A stretch of 64,000 nucleotides of DNA from NCBI RefSeq assembly GCF_014654205.1, contig NZ_BNAW01000015.1, positions 62,001 to 126,000 on the forward strand, read 5' to 3'. Below are positions 16,998 through 26,700 of the stretch, piece by piece. Numbering within the stretch: position 1 is the stretch's first letter; each line of letters begins with the position of its first letter. Under the pieces are notes generated by a model, which was not told the origin of the DNA, did no database searches, and saw nothing but the letters and a program-made list of their open reading frames with translations. Both the position numbers and the translations under genes were made by a program. Origin of the DNA: Amycolatopsis bullii. Lineage in GTDB: Bacteria; Actinomycetota; Actinomycetes; Mycobacteriales; Pseudonocardiaceae.

Positions 16998-17400
16998 CTC
17001 CCCGGGTCCACGGTGTCCCCCGGCGTCGCCCCCGCCGGAAAAATCAACCTACCGTGGTGGCCGATCGGGGAATACCGCCCCACCGGGCCGGGACCAGGAC
17101 ATTTCGCGACGCTGCGGATTCCGCAGCCGGGATCAGCCGGGCCTGCGATTGACGCCGGACATGACAGGACCCCGTACCACCGGTCCCGATCCGGTGGTAC
17201 GGGGTCACTGGCAAAACCTCGGCCGGGCCGCCAGGGGGCCGGTCCGCCCGTCCGCCACCGAGGGCAACCGGGCAGGTGAGCTCACCCCGAGCGAAGACCC
17301 GCCGCCGGCCGTCCACGAAGACGTGTTGCACGGGCCACACACCCGCGCGGTGGCGCCACGGTAACAGGCCGCACCGAGTCAGTCACCGGTGGGTCGGCAA
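16998..17400. other. 403-base intergenic region, ectD end to SARP start
   Basis: No gene supported. It holds the SARP-gene promoter region (not resolved), a perfect 16-bp hairpin at 17168-17206 listed separately, and a perfect 12-bp palindrome GGTGAGCTCACC at 17275-17286 that could be an operator or a half of a transcription-control site. Confidence 0.5.
17168..17206. terminator. Perfect 16-bp hairpin downstream of ectD
   Basis: GACCCCGTACCACCGG (17168-17183) and its exact reverse complement (17191-17206) flank a 7-base loop. It is about 195 bases past the ectD stop, between ectD and the start of the co-directional SARP gene, so it may end the ect transcript before the regulator gene. The long perfect stem with mixed base composition is also compatible with an operator. 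Confidence 0.55.
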
Positions 17401-18303
17401 TCACCGCGTGATCGGCGTCGAATCCCGGCCCGCGATGAAGGCCGGCCGCGGCGCGCCGGCCGCGAACGGCTCCTGCAGGGCGTTCTCCACGCTGTTGAAC
17501 ACCAGGAAGATGTTCGAGCGCGGGTACGGGGTGATGTTGTTCCCCGAGCCGTGCATGATGTTCGAGTCGAACCACAGCGCCGAGCCCGCCTGGCCGGTGA
17601 ACTGGTCGATGCCGTGCTCGGCCGCCATCTTCGTGATGTCGTCCTCGCTGGGCACGCCGACCCGCTGGTCCTTGAGCGAGCTCTTGTAGTTGTCGTCCGG
17701 CGTCTCGCCGGCGCACTGGACGAACGTCCGGTGCGAGCCCGGCATGATCATCAGGCCGCCGTTGAACGGGTGGTTGTCGGTCAGCGCGATGGAGCAGCTG
17801 ACCGCGCGCGGGGCCGGCATGCCGTCCTCCGCGTGCCAGGTTTCGAAGTCCGAGTGCCAGTAGAACCCGGTGCCCTTGAAGCCCGGCATGTAGTTGACAC
17901 GGCTCTGGTGGATGTACACCTCGGAGCCGAGCAGCTGGCGCGCCCGGTCCAGCACGCGCGGGTCGCGCACCAGTTCGGCGATCAGACCCGAAATCTCGTG
18001 GACGTCGAAGATCGACCGGACCTCACCGGTCTTCGCCTCGGTGATCACGCGCTCGTCGCGGGCCAGCTCCCGGTCGGAGGACAGCCGCACCAGCTCCTGC
18101 CAGTACGTCTGGACCTCTCCGACGGAGAGCATGTCCTCGACCACGGTGTAACCGCGTGCCTCGTGGTTCGCGAGCGTGGCGGCGTCGATCGGGCCGTCGG
18201 CTTCGGTGCCCCACACCGTGGGGTGCACGCGCGGCAGGTGGGCCGGCGTACCGGTGATCCGGGTCGGGTAAGCGTCGTCGACCCGGGTGTCCGTCAGCGT
18301 CAC
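17401..18303 (-). CDS. ectD: Ectoine hydroxylase EctD
   Basis: 300 residues, Fe(II)/2-oxoglutarate dioxygenase that converts ectoine to 5-hydroxyectoine. The iron ligands are in GFYWHSDFETWHAEDGMP (His-x-Asp) and NIMHGSGNN (distal His), and the EctD signature region is WHSDFETWHAEDGMPAPRAV. The GTG start at 18303 has AGGAGG 8 bases upstream; the frame is open further upstream into ectC but without homology. Last gene of the ectABCD operon, 26 bases after ectC. Confidence 0.95.
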   Translation of the reverse strand: MTLTDTRVDDAYPTRITGTPAHLPRVHPTVWGTEADGPIDAATLANHEARGYTVVEDMLSVGEVQTYWQELVRLSSDRELARDERVITEAKTGEVRSIFDVHEISGLIAELVRDPRVLDRARQLLGSEVYIHQSRVNYMPGFKGTGFYWHSDFETWHAEDGMPAPRAVSCSIALTDNHPFNGGLMIMPGSHRTFVQCAGETPDDNYKSSLKDQRVGVPSEDDITKMAAEHGIDQFTGQAGSALWFDSNIMHGSGNNITPYPRSNIFLVFNSVENALQEPFAAGAPRPAFIAGRDSTPITR

Positions 18304-18329
18304 GGGCTTCGCCTCCTGTTTCGTCGCCC

Positions 18330-18722
18330 TTACGGTTCCTCGGTGATGAGCGGATACACGCCGTTTTCGTCGTGCACTTCGCGGCCGGTCACCGGCGGGT
18401 TGAACACGCACACGCACTTGATCTCGGTCTTCGGCCGGACCTGGTGCTTGTCGTGGTCGTTGAGCAGGTAGAGCGTGCCGGGCTTGAGCTCGTACACCTT
18501 GCCGGTCGCCAGGTCCTCGATCTCGCCCTCACCGGAGGTGATGAACACGGCCTCGATGTGGTTGGCGTACCAGAAGTCGTTGACCGTCCCCGCGTAGAGC
18601 GTGGTCTCGTGCACCGAGAAGCCGACGCCCTCCTTGGCGAGGATGATCCGCTTGCTGCGCCAGTTCTCGGTCTTGATGTCGGCGTCGGTGTCGGTGATCT
18701 CGTCGAGCGTGCGGACGAGCAC
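18330..18722 (-). CDS. ectC: L-ectoine synthase EctC
   Basis: 130 residues, cupin. It closes N-gamma-acetyl-diaminobutyrate to ectoine. Typical EctC sequence throughout: MLVRTLDEI, NWRSKRIILAKEGVGFS, HETTLYAGT, EAVFITSGEGEIEDL, GTLYLLNDHDKHQVR and CVFNPPVTGREVHDENGVYP. GTG start, 12 bases after ectB. Confidence 0.97.
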   Translation of the reverse strand: MLVRTLDEITDTDADIKTENWRSKRIILAKEGVGFSVHETTLYAGTVNDFWYANHIEAVFITSGEGEIEDLATGKVYELKPGTLYLLNDHDKHQVRPKTEIKCVCVFNPPVTGREVHDENGVYPLITEEP

Positions 18723-18734
18723 GGGCGATCTCCT

Positions 18735-19988
18735 TTACTTGGTGAGGACGGCCTTGATGGACTCGTCGATGATCGACAGGCCCTGCGTCAGCTCGTCGTC
18801 GGTCAGGGTGAGCGGCGGCAGCAGCTTCATGACTTCGCCGTCGGGGCCCGAGGTTTCCATCAGCAGGCCGCGCGCGAACGCTTCCGCGCAGACGCGGCCG
18901 GCGAGGTCCCCGTTGGCGAACTCGAGCCCGCGCGCGAGGCCACGGCCCTTGGCGGTCAGGTTCGCTTCCGGGTAGGCCTCGACGATGCCGGAGAAGGCGG
19001 TCGCGATGCGCTCGCCCTTCGCCTTGGTCGACTTCTCGAGCGCGTCGTCGCTCCAGTAGACGTCGATCGCTTCCTTGGCGGTGACGAACGCCGGGCTGAT
19101 CCCGCGGAAGGTGCCGTTGTGCTCGCCCGGCTCCCAGACGTCGAGCTCCGGCTTGATGAGCGTCAGCGCCATCGGGATGCCGTAGCCGCTGATGGACTTC
19201 GACAGGCAGACGATGTCCGGCGTGATCCCGGCGTCCTCGAAGGAGAAGAACGGGCCGGTGCGGCCGCAGCCCATCTGGACGTCGTCGAGGATCAGCAGGA
19301 TGTTGTGGCGCTTGCAGAGGTCGTCGAGGCCCTTCAGCCACTCCAGGCGCGCGGCGTTGATGCCGCCCTCGCCCTGCACGCCTTCGACGATCACCGCGGA
19401 CGGCTCGTTGAGCCCGCTGCCGGAGTCCTCCAGGAGCTTCTCGAAGTAGAGGAAGTCCGGCATCGCGCCGTCGAAGTACTGGTCGTACGGCATCGGGGTG
19501 GCGTGCACCAGCGGGACACCCGCGGCGCCGCGCTTCATCGAGTTGCCGGTGACCGACAGCGCGCCCAGCGTCATGCCGTGGAAGGCGTTGGTGAAGTTGA
19601 TGACCGACTCGCGCCCGGTCACCTTGCGCGCCAGCTTCAGCGCGGCCTCGACGGCGTTCGCGCCGCCCGGGCCCGGGAACACGACCTTGTAGTTCAGGCT
19701 GCGCGGGTCGAGGACCTTGTCGCGGAAGGTCTGCAGGAAGTCGCGCTTGGCCACGGTGAACATGTCCAGGGCGTGGGTGACGCCGTCGCGCTGGATGTAG
19801 TCGATCAGGGCCTGCTTCAGCTGCGGGTTGTTGTGCCCGTAGTTCAGCGCGCCGGCGCCGGCGAAGAAGTCCAGGTAGGGCTTTCCGCTCTCGTCGTAGA
19901 GGTGGCTGCCCTGCGCGCGGTCGAACACGACCGGCCAGCCGCGGCTGTAGCTGCGTACTTCGGATTCGAGCTCTTCGAAGATGCTCAT
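18735..19988 (-). CDS. ectB: Diaminobutyrate-2-oxoglutarate transaminase EctB
   Basis: 417 residues, class-III PLP aminotransferase of normal EctB length. It makes L-2,4-diaminobutyrate from aspartate semialdehyde and glutamate. Visible motifs: FFAGAGALNYGHNNP, FPGPGGANAVEAALKLAR, NAFHGMTLGALSVTGN, the PLP Asp in ILDDVQMGCGRTG, and the PLP Lys in LSKSISGYGIP. Starts 15 bases after ectA. Confidence 0.97.
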   Translation of the reverse strand: MSIFEELESEVRSYSRGWPVVFDRAQGSHLYDESGKPYLDFFAGAGALNYGHNNPQLKQALIDYIQRDGVTHALDMFTVAKRDFLQTFRDKVLDPRSLNYKVVFPGPGGANAVEAALKLARKVTGRESVINFTNAFHGMTLGALSVTGNSMKRGAAGVPLVHATPMPYDQYFDGAMPDFLYFEKLLEDSGSGLNEPSAVIVEGVQGEGGINAARLEWLKGLDDLCKRHNILLILDDVQMGCGRTGPFFSFEDAGITPDIVCLSKSISGYGIPMALTLIKPELDVWEPGEHNGTFRGISPAFVTAKEAIDVYWSDDALEKSTKAKGERIATAFSGIVEAYPEANLTAKGRGLARGLEFANGDLAGRVCAEAFARGLLMETSGPDGEVMKLLPPLTLTDDELTQGLSIIDESIKAVLTK

Positions 19989-20003
19989 TTCTTTCTTTCT
20001 CTC

Positions 20004-20513
20004 CTAATCGCCCGGATTCGTCGACAGGGTCAGCGGACCGATGCGGTAAAGCTCTTCCGGCAGGTGCCCGGCTTCGGGGAAATCCTCGCCGGCGAACAGC
20101 ACACTGGTTTCCATGGCGGCGTTCCACCGCTTCGCAAACGATGAGAACAGCCGGATGGACGCCTCGTTGTCCGGGGTGATCGTGGTCTCGAGGTAACGCA
20201 CCCCCTCGCCGACCAAGCGCGTGTACAGCGTGTCGAGCAGGGCCCCGGCCAGGCCCTTTCCGCGCTGGGACGCATCGACCGCGACTTGCCAGACCAGCGC
20301 CGAGTCCGGCGCGTCCGGCCTGCGGTAGGCGATGACGAAACCGACCGCCTCGCCGTCCTCACGCGCGACCACCGAAGACTCGGCGAAATCGCGGCACCAC
20401 AGCATGTATGCGTACGGCGAGTTGAGATCCAGCTTGGCGGAATCGCGCGCGATTCGCCACAGCTGCGCGCCGTCCGCCTTGGTCGGGGATTCGATCAAGT
20501 GCGTTACGGACAT
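20004..20513 (-). CDS. ectA: Diaminobutyrate acetyltransferase EctA
   Basis: 169 residues, GNAT fold. It acetylates diaminobutyrate, the first ectoine-specific step. Motifs: SPYAYMLWCRDFAESSVVA, GFVIAYRRPD, WQVAVDASQRGKGLAGALL (acetyl-CoA loop), ETTITPDNEASIRLF. ATG at 20513 gives the family length; the frame stays open upstream. First gene of ectABCD, the operon for compatible-solute synthesis under osmotic or heat stress. Confidence 0.96.
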   Translation of the reverse strand: MSVTHLIESPTKADGAQLWRIARDSAKLDLNSPYAYMLWCRDFAESSVVAREDGEAVGFVIAYRRPDAPDSALVWQVAVDASQRGKGLAGALLDTLYTRLVGEGVRYLETTITPDNEASIRLFSSFAKRWNAAMETSVLFAGEDFPEAGHLPEELYRIGPLTLSTNPGD

Positions 20514-20613
20514 ACTCAGGAAACGTAACAGAGAATTTTCCGCCTGCCAGCGACGCAGCTCACGACCCCCGCGATGACCTGCGGCGACGCGATGTACCCG
20601 GTGAGCAGTCACA

Positions 20614-20625
20614 CAAACATGTTTG
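20614..20625. promoter_or_regulatory. Palindrome in the ect promoter region
   Basis: CAAACATGTTTG is a perfect 12-bp AT-rich palindrome about 100 bases upstream of the ectA start in an otherwise GC-rich leader. It is a candidate operator for osmotic control of ectABCD. No ect regulator gene is next to the operon, so the binding protein is unknown. Confidence 0.45.
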
Positions 20626-20730
20626 ACGTGGACGCCTGCTGGGCACACGCGCGCTCGGGGCGCGAGCCGCGGCCCGTGACCTACCCGCACGATGAACCTT
20701 CGCGGCCGTGATCGCAAGGCGACGGGCCGT

Positions 20731-23706
20731 TCAGCGTCGTCGGCGCAGGCGACGCCAGATCCCGCGCACCGGCAGCACGACAGCGGGCAGCACCAGCGAG
20801 CCGGAGACGACGAGCCACCACACCGCGGCGTCCCCGCGCCGCCAACCTGCCACCACGTTCCCCAGCCAGCCGAAGAGCGGCTGCCTGAGCAGGGGCAGGA
20901 AGGCGGCGAGCAGCAGCGCCGTCACGGCCAGGGTGAACAGCAGCGTGAACACCCCGCGCGCGGTCCTGCCCATCGTCAGCAGCGCCGTCACCAGGTACAC
21001 GACGGCACCCGCGAGAATCGGCAGGCTGACCCACTCGAACACGACGCCGCCGTTGTTCCCGAGCGTCAGCCCCGCCAGCAAAGCCAAGGTGGCGGCGATG
21101 ATCGGTCCTTGCGAGCCGAAGGAAACCGCGTTCGTGGATATCCTCGCGACGATCTTGAACGTGGCCCGCAGCGCGTCGCCGACCTTTACGGGCCACCCCC
21201 CGGGGAGCCGGAACGCGACGGTGCCCACGTTCACCGCGGCCGCGCCCAGGCTCAGGAGTGTCCGCGTCAGTTGTGCGGTGTGCTGCTCGCCGGCGAGCTT
21301 TTCCGTCGAGATCCGACACGCCTGAAACAGCTGCTGAGCGGTCGCCACGTCGGCCGACCAGCGGGCGGCCTTCGATCGGAAGGACGCGGATGCGGTCCCG
21401 CTGGCTCTGTCGTACCTGACGTCGTGCAGCGCCCGCTGCGCCACGACGGGGAGCTCGGCCGCCGCGATCTCCACTTGGCGTGCCCGCGCCAGCACCATCG
21501 CGGTCACCGGAAGGCTGACCGGTCGTTGGAGCCCGAACTCGACGGGGTTCAGATCGGCGTCGAGACCCACGAACGCCAGCTCGGCGGCCAATTGAAGGCA
21601 CAACTGCCGGGCCTCTTCGGGAGAGCAGTTGTCCCGCTCGTCCGGCTTGCGCCAGACGTCCCCCAACGTGGCTCTGAGCTCCTCGCGGAACGTCTCGGGC
21701 CCCACGATGTCGCGCAAGGTCTCCAGCCGCACCGGATCGAGCAGGCACTGCACCAGCCAGCCGGCTCCGTCGACCTCCCCCCACATCCAGTCACTGACAC
21801 GCCACGACGATTTGTAGAACGCACCGAAGTAGCCCGCCTGCATGCCGGTCAGCTTGTCTCCCGCGCGACGCCGCGACAGGTCGAGCAGTGTCCGGGAGTC
21901 CGCACTGACCTGCACCAGATCGACCCGCTGATCCACCAACGGCGGCTGGGCATGCAGCCCACGGCTCGCCACGTGAAGGCCGAGGAGCCGGGCCTGGACC
22001 ACATCGTCGCCGCCGGAGTCCAGCTCGAGCCAATCCAGCAGCGTCGTAACCGTGTCGGCGGATCCCGCACTCTCGTCCGCGAGCGCCCGCAACGTCGGAG
22101 CCGCGGCCCGCAACGCCGCGACGGCCATCGGCCAGGCTCGGGCGAGCTGGGCGGAGCGGCCGAGTCCGGCCCACTCCTCGGCCAGCTCGCGGATCCAGGC
22201 CTCGAGGGTGGCGCCCACACCAGGCCCTGCGTGGGCGATGATCCACTGCGCCAGCCGTACGGTCCGTGCCGCCTCCCGCCGCGCTGCGTGCAACATCGCT
22301 CGCGCGTCATTGAGCGCTTTCGCCTGCACGGGGGCCGGCCCAAGCCGGAAGCCCGCGTTGATCAGCTGCAAACCGGTCGCCACCGCGTCGTCGAGCGCGC
22401 TCGTGCGGTAGCCGACGAGGTCCGCCACGGTCATACTCGTCGGCGGGGGCCCGGTCGGGACGCCACTGCTCAACCCGGTGGCGGCGACCTCGCGCAACTG
22501 GCGCGACAGGCCACCCGTCCACGCCCGATCAGGGCTGTCCACCGCGGAGAAGGCGAACCGCCAGCTGGCGACCCGGACGAGCTCGGCGCCGTCCTCGGCG
22601 GCCCGCCGCTCCAGGTACGCTGCCACGAGCCGCGGGTCGATCAGCGCCTCGGGCCCGCCGCGCAATCCGAGGGTCGCCAGCGACACCCGGGAGTCCCTCG
22701 CCCGGACGACGGCATCATTGTGCCGGGTCAGCTCGTCCAGTTCGGCGCTGATCGACTGGCTCATCACGGTCGCGATGACTTTGCCGATCGCGGTCGACAG
22801 CAGCGGCGGATTCACCGGATCGGCTTCCAGCGCCACAGCCCCTGGTTCACCCGTAGGCACGACGTAGAGCAACAGCCGACGGACGTCCGCGTGCGAGGGC
22901 CGCTCGAAGATCCCGCGCAGCACCGGCCGGATCGGCGTGTTGAGCAGGACTCCCCCGTCGGTGAGCCATTGGGAGCGCACCAGGCCGGTATAAGCCGACA
23001 TGTCGGGATGCAACGGGTCTGCGCTGGCATCGCCGATCGGTACCCGGGACAGCTCGAACGCACCCGGGAACGAAGCGCTGGAGCGCGCGGCGAGCGCCAG
23101 CGGTCCCTCCACGCCCGGCGTCCACAGTGGACCGTTGAAGCGGAAGAGCATCCGGTGCTCGGTGTCGCGCACGAGGTTTCCCAGCGCGTCGTCGAACCGC
23201 CTCGCCTCGCCGTCAACCATGGTGCCGGTGAGGAGCACGGTGATGTCCGGTTCGGCGGCAGGCGGAGTACCTTCCGCGGTGATGCGACGCAGGGCCCGCT
23301 CCAAATCGCCCAGGAGGACCCGATCGCCGTCGAGCACCGACCGAGGCTGGGGATCCGTGGCGCCCCGAGACAGGTTCTCCAGTGAGCCGATCTCGATCCA
23401 GGTGTCCCGCAGCACGTTCGGGGTGGAGCCGAAGGCCTCCGCCAAGCCGAGGCAGGCAGCGCTGATACCGCCGCCGCTGGTGCCGGTCAGCACATCGACC
23501 GACACGGAGGCGCGCAGCAGGCCGAGCAGCTTGCGGTACACGCCGGGAGGCACGTCGCCGCGCGACTCCCGCAGCAACTGTGACGTCTCGGCGGCGACGC
23601 CACCCAGCCAAATGGCGAGGCTGGCACCGCCCACCATCGTCATCGCCAAGCGGATCTCCTGGTGCCACGGTTCCGCCGTCTCGGCCGCTTCCGGTGCGGC
23701 GCTCAC
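20731..23706 (-). CDS. Patatin-like phospholipase with DUF3376-type region and C-terminal membrane helices (paralogue 2)
   Basis: 991 residues. N-terminal patatin domain: oxyanion segment MTMVGGASLAIWLGGVA (about 23-39), nucleophile elbow GTSGG (75-79), catalytic Asp in WLTDGGVLLNTP. A long helical middle section (about 330-780; YFGAFYKSSWRVSDWMWG) matches the actinobacterial patatin-related (DUF3376) proteins, which are normally near 740 residues. The final 200 residues add four to five hydrophobic helices and a basic end. Likely a membrane-bound acyl hydrolase. GTG start inside GTGA overlap with the paralogue upstream, so the pair is co-translated. The elbow has Gly in place of the usual Ala after Ser. 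Confidence 0.82.
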   Translation of the reverse strand: MSAAPEAAETAEPWHQEIRLAMTMVGGASLAIWLGGVAAETSQLLRESRGDVPPGVYRKLLGLLRASVSVDVLTGTSGGGISAACLGLAEAFGSTPNVLRDTWIEIGSLENLSRGATDPQPRSVLDGDRVLLGDLERALRRITAEGTPPAAEPDITVLLTGTMVDGEARRFDDALGNLVRDTEHRMLFRFNGPLWTPGVEGPLALAARSSASFPGAFELSRVPIGDASADPLHPDMSAYTGLVRSQWLTDGGVLLNTPIRPVLRGIFERPSHADVRRLLLYVVPTGEPGAVALEADPVNPPLLSTAIGKVIATVMSQSISAELDELTRHNDAVVRARDSRVSLATLGLRGGPEALIDPRLVAAYLERRAAEDGAELVRVASWRFAFSAVDSPDRAWTGGLSRQLREVAATGLSSGVPTGPPPTSMTVADLVGYRTSALDDAVATGLQLINAGFRLGPAPVQAKALNDARAMLHAARREAARTVRLAQWIIAHAGPGVGATLEAWIRELAEEWAGLGRSAQLARAWPMAVAALRAAAPTLRALADESAGSADTVTTLLDWLELDSGGDDVVQARLLGLHVASRGLHAQPPLVDQRVDLVQVSADSRTLLDLSRRRAGDKLTGMQAGYFGAFYKSSWRVSDWMWGEVDGAGWLVQCLLDPVRLETLRDIVGPETFREELRATLGDVWRKPDERDNCSPEEARQLCLQLAAELAFVGLDADLNPVEFGLQRPVSLPVTAMVLARARQVEIAAAELPVVAQRALHDVRYDRASGTASASFRSKAARWSADVATAQQLFQACRISTEKLAGEQHTAQLTRTLLSLGAAAVNVGTVAFRLPGGWPVKVGDALRATFKIVARISTNAVSFGSQGPIIAATLALLAGLTLGNNGGVVFEWVSLPILAGAVVYLVTALLTMGRTARGVFTLLFTLAVTALLLAAFLPLLRQPLFGWLGNVVAGWRRGDAAVWWLVVSGSLVLPAVVLPVRGIWRRLRRRR

Positions 23707-26700
23707 GATGAGCGTTCGTGAGCCGGGGCCGCCGGGCCGGTGTCCGGGAGAGTGACGGAGGCCGGGGCTGTCAGGACGACCGCCGGTGCGGTCTTCGCCG
23801 ATTCCCCGGTTTCCGCCGGTGCCTCGAGCGCAGCCGGACGGTCTCCGGGCCGGATGTGCCGCCACAGCGCAGCCAGCGGCGGGACGACCCATGGCAGCAG
23901 CAGGACGGCCACGAAAACGACCCACGCGACCGCCCGGTCGCCGCGGCGCCAGCCGTCGACCACCGAGCGCAGCCAGCCGAAGAACGGCTCCGCCAGCACC
24001 GGCAGGAACGGGGCGAGCACCAAGCCGAGCACCACGAGCAGGCCCAGCAGGTAGAGCAGGACCAGGGGGGACTTCTTCGCCATCAGCAGCACGTTGACGA
24101 CGAAGAAGACAACCCCGCCGGCCAGCACCGGCAGCCCGATCAATCCCACGATCGCATTGCCGTTGCCGCCCATCAGCAGACCCGCGATGAGGGCCAGCGC
24201 CGCAGCCACGATGGTCCCCGGTGTCCTCAGCGCCATCGCGCCCTTGGTGATCCGCCAGGTGCTGCGGGCGGTGGCACGGACGGCGGTGACTATCGACTTC
24301 CCGGCCTTCGGCGTCGACGGCGGCACGGTCGCGGCCGCCGCGTTGACCCCGGCCGCGGCCAGCTTGATTACGGTCTTGACCAGCAGCGGAGTGCCGCGTT
24401 CGTCCGAAATCCGTTCCGCCGAGACGCGGCAGGTCTGGAACACCCGCTGCGTCCGGTCGTCGCTGTCCAGCGGGAACACGCCGTCCCCGGTCTCCGGGTC
24501 CGGTGTGGCCATCGCGCGGAAGGCCTTCGACTTCTTGTCGCTCGCCTTCGCCTCGACAACGTCCTCGCGGGCGTGCCGCCACACGACGGGCAGCTCGGTA
24601 CGGGCGATCTCCAGCTGCCGCGCCCTGGCGAGGACCAGCGCGGTCACCGGCATGCTTTCAGGCACTTCGGCGGCGTAGGCGATCGGCCTCAGCTGCGCGT
24701 CGAGCCCGAGGAAGCCCAGCTCCTCGCCGAGCTGGGCGGTCAGTTCGGCGACGTCCGCCGTGCTGAGGTTGTCCGCCTCGCGCGGCGGGCACCACCCGGT
24801 CTCCGTGAAGGTCTTCTGCACCTGCCCGCGGAACGCGTCCTGGCCGGCGAGGACGGCGAGGTTCCGCAGCCGGACCGGGTCGAGGAGCACCTGCATGAGC
24901 CAGCCCGCTCCGTCGATCCGGCCCCACATCCAGTCGTTCGCGCGCCAGGAAGCCTTGTAGAAGCCGCCGAAGTAGTTCGCCTGCATCCCCGTCAGCTTCT
25001 CCCACGCGCGCCGCCGGTCCATGTCGAGCAGCGTCCGCAAGTCGGCGCTCACCTGCACGAGGTCGGCTCGCTGGTCGACAGCGGGCGCCTCGGCCAGCAG
25101 CCCGCGGCCGGCGACGTGCAGGGCGAGCAACCGCGCCTGCACGACCTCGTCGTCGGATTCGAGTGCGAGCCAATCCCGCAGCGTCTTCACGACATCGTTC
25201 TCGTCCGGTCGGGCATCGACCCGGCGGCGCAGGGCCGGTGCGGTGGCCCGCAGCGCCTGGACGACAGCCGACCAGGCACCGACGAGCCCCTTCGTATCGA
25301 CGGCCGTTGCCCACCCTTCGGCCAGCTTTCCGACCCACGCTTCCAGGGTCGTACCCGGCTCCGGTTGCTCCGAGACCCACTCGTCCAGTTTCTGCTTCCG
25401 GGCAGCGTCCTTCCGCGCCTCGTGCAGCTTTGACCGAGCTTCGTTGAGCACCGCGGCGTCGGCCGCGTCCGGGCCGAGCAGGAAAGCCGCGTTGATTAGC
25501 TGAAGTCCGGTCGCGACGGCGTCGTTGAGAGCGGAGGTGCGGTAGGGCAGCAGCGCTTCCACCGGCATCCGGGTCCGCGGCGGGCCAAGCGCGATCTTGC
25601 GCGCCAGGCCCTCGGCCGCCTTGCCGCGCAGGGTCGCTGACATCCCCGTGGACCACTGCAGCTCTGGACTGTCCGTGCGGGACCGTGCGTACCGGCAGGC
25701 GGCGAGCTCGGCCAGTTCCTCGGCGTCCTCGGCCGTCCGCCGCTCGAGGTAGGCACGGAAAAGCTGCTTGTCGATCAACGACTCCGCGCCGCCGCGCAGC
25801 CCGAGCCCGGCCAGGACGACCCTGGTGTCCCTGGTCAGCAGCACACTGGCGTTGTGCCGGGAAAGCTCCTCGAGCTCGGCACTGATGGACTGGCTCATCA
25901 CCGCGGTGACGACCTTGCCCATCGTGTTGGTCAGCATCGGGAAGTCGCCGGCGTCACAGGATTTCGCTTCGGCCTCCCGCTCCCCCGTCGGCACGACGTA
26001 CAGCAGCAGCCGCCGGACGTCGGAAGCAGCGGGCCGGGCGAAGATCTCCGCCAAGGCCGGCCGCAGCGGCTTGTTGAGCAGCACCCCGCCGTCGGTCACC
26101 CAGTGCGAGCGGGCGAGCTTGGTGTACGGCTTCATGTCCGGGTGCCGGTCGTCGGCCTGCCCAGTACCGATCGGCACCCGGGACAGCTCGAACGCACCGG
26201 GGTAGGAGGCGGTGGACCGGGCGGCGAGGGCGAGCGGTCCGAGCACCTTCCCCGATCCCCACTGCTCGCCGTGGAACCGGAAGAGCAGGCGGTGGTCGGT
26301 GTCCCGCACGAGGTTGCCCAGCGCGTCCCGGTACCTGGCGCTCTCGCCGTCGACCATGGTTCCCGTGAGCAGCACGGTGAGATCCGGCGTGCCGGCCGCC
26401 GGGCCCGCGCTGTTCCCCTTGATCCGGTCGAGCGCGCAGCGGACCCCGTCGAGCAGGACGCGGTCACCATCGAACAGCGACCGCGGCTCGGGCTCGGCGG
26501 GGTCGCGGATCAGCTTGTCCAGCGAACCCGTCTCGATCCAGGTGTCGCGCAGGACCTCCGGGCTGGAGTCGTACGCCTCCGCGAGCCCGAGGCAGGCGGC
26601 GTTGATGCCCCCGGCGCTCGTCCCGGTCAGGACGTCGACCGAGACGTCCGCGCGGAGCAGGCGGGTCAGCTTCCGGTAGCTGCCTGGGGCCACGCTGCCC

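Noticed and set aside
14271..17279. 1002-codon open frame on the plus strand opposite the SARP gene
   Set aside because: Arg/Gly/Val-rich antisense reading typical of high-GC shadow frames; no motif and the SARP domains on the other strand are complete.
20692..23385. 897-codon plus-strand frame opposite patatin paralogue 2
   Set aside because: Shadow of the real gene; low-complexity Arg/Gln/His composition and no start signal.
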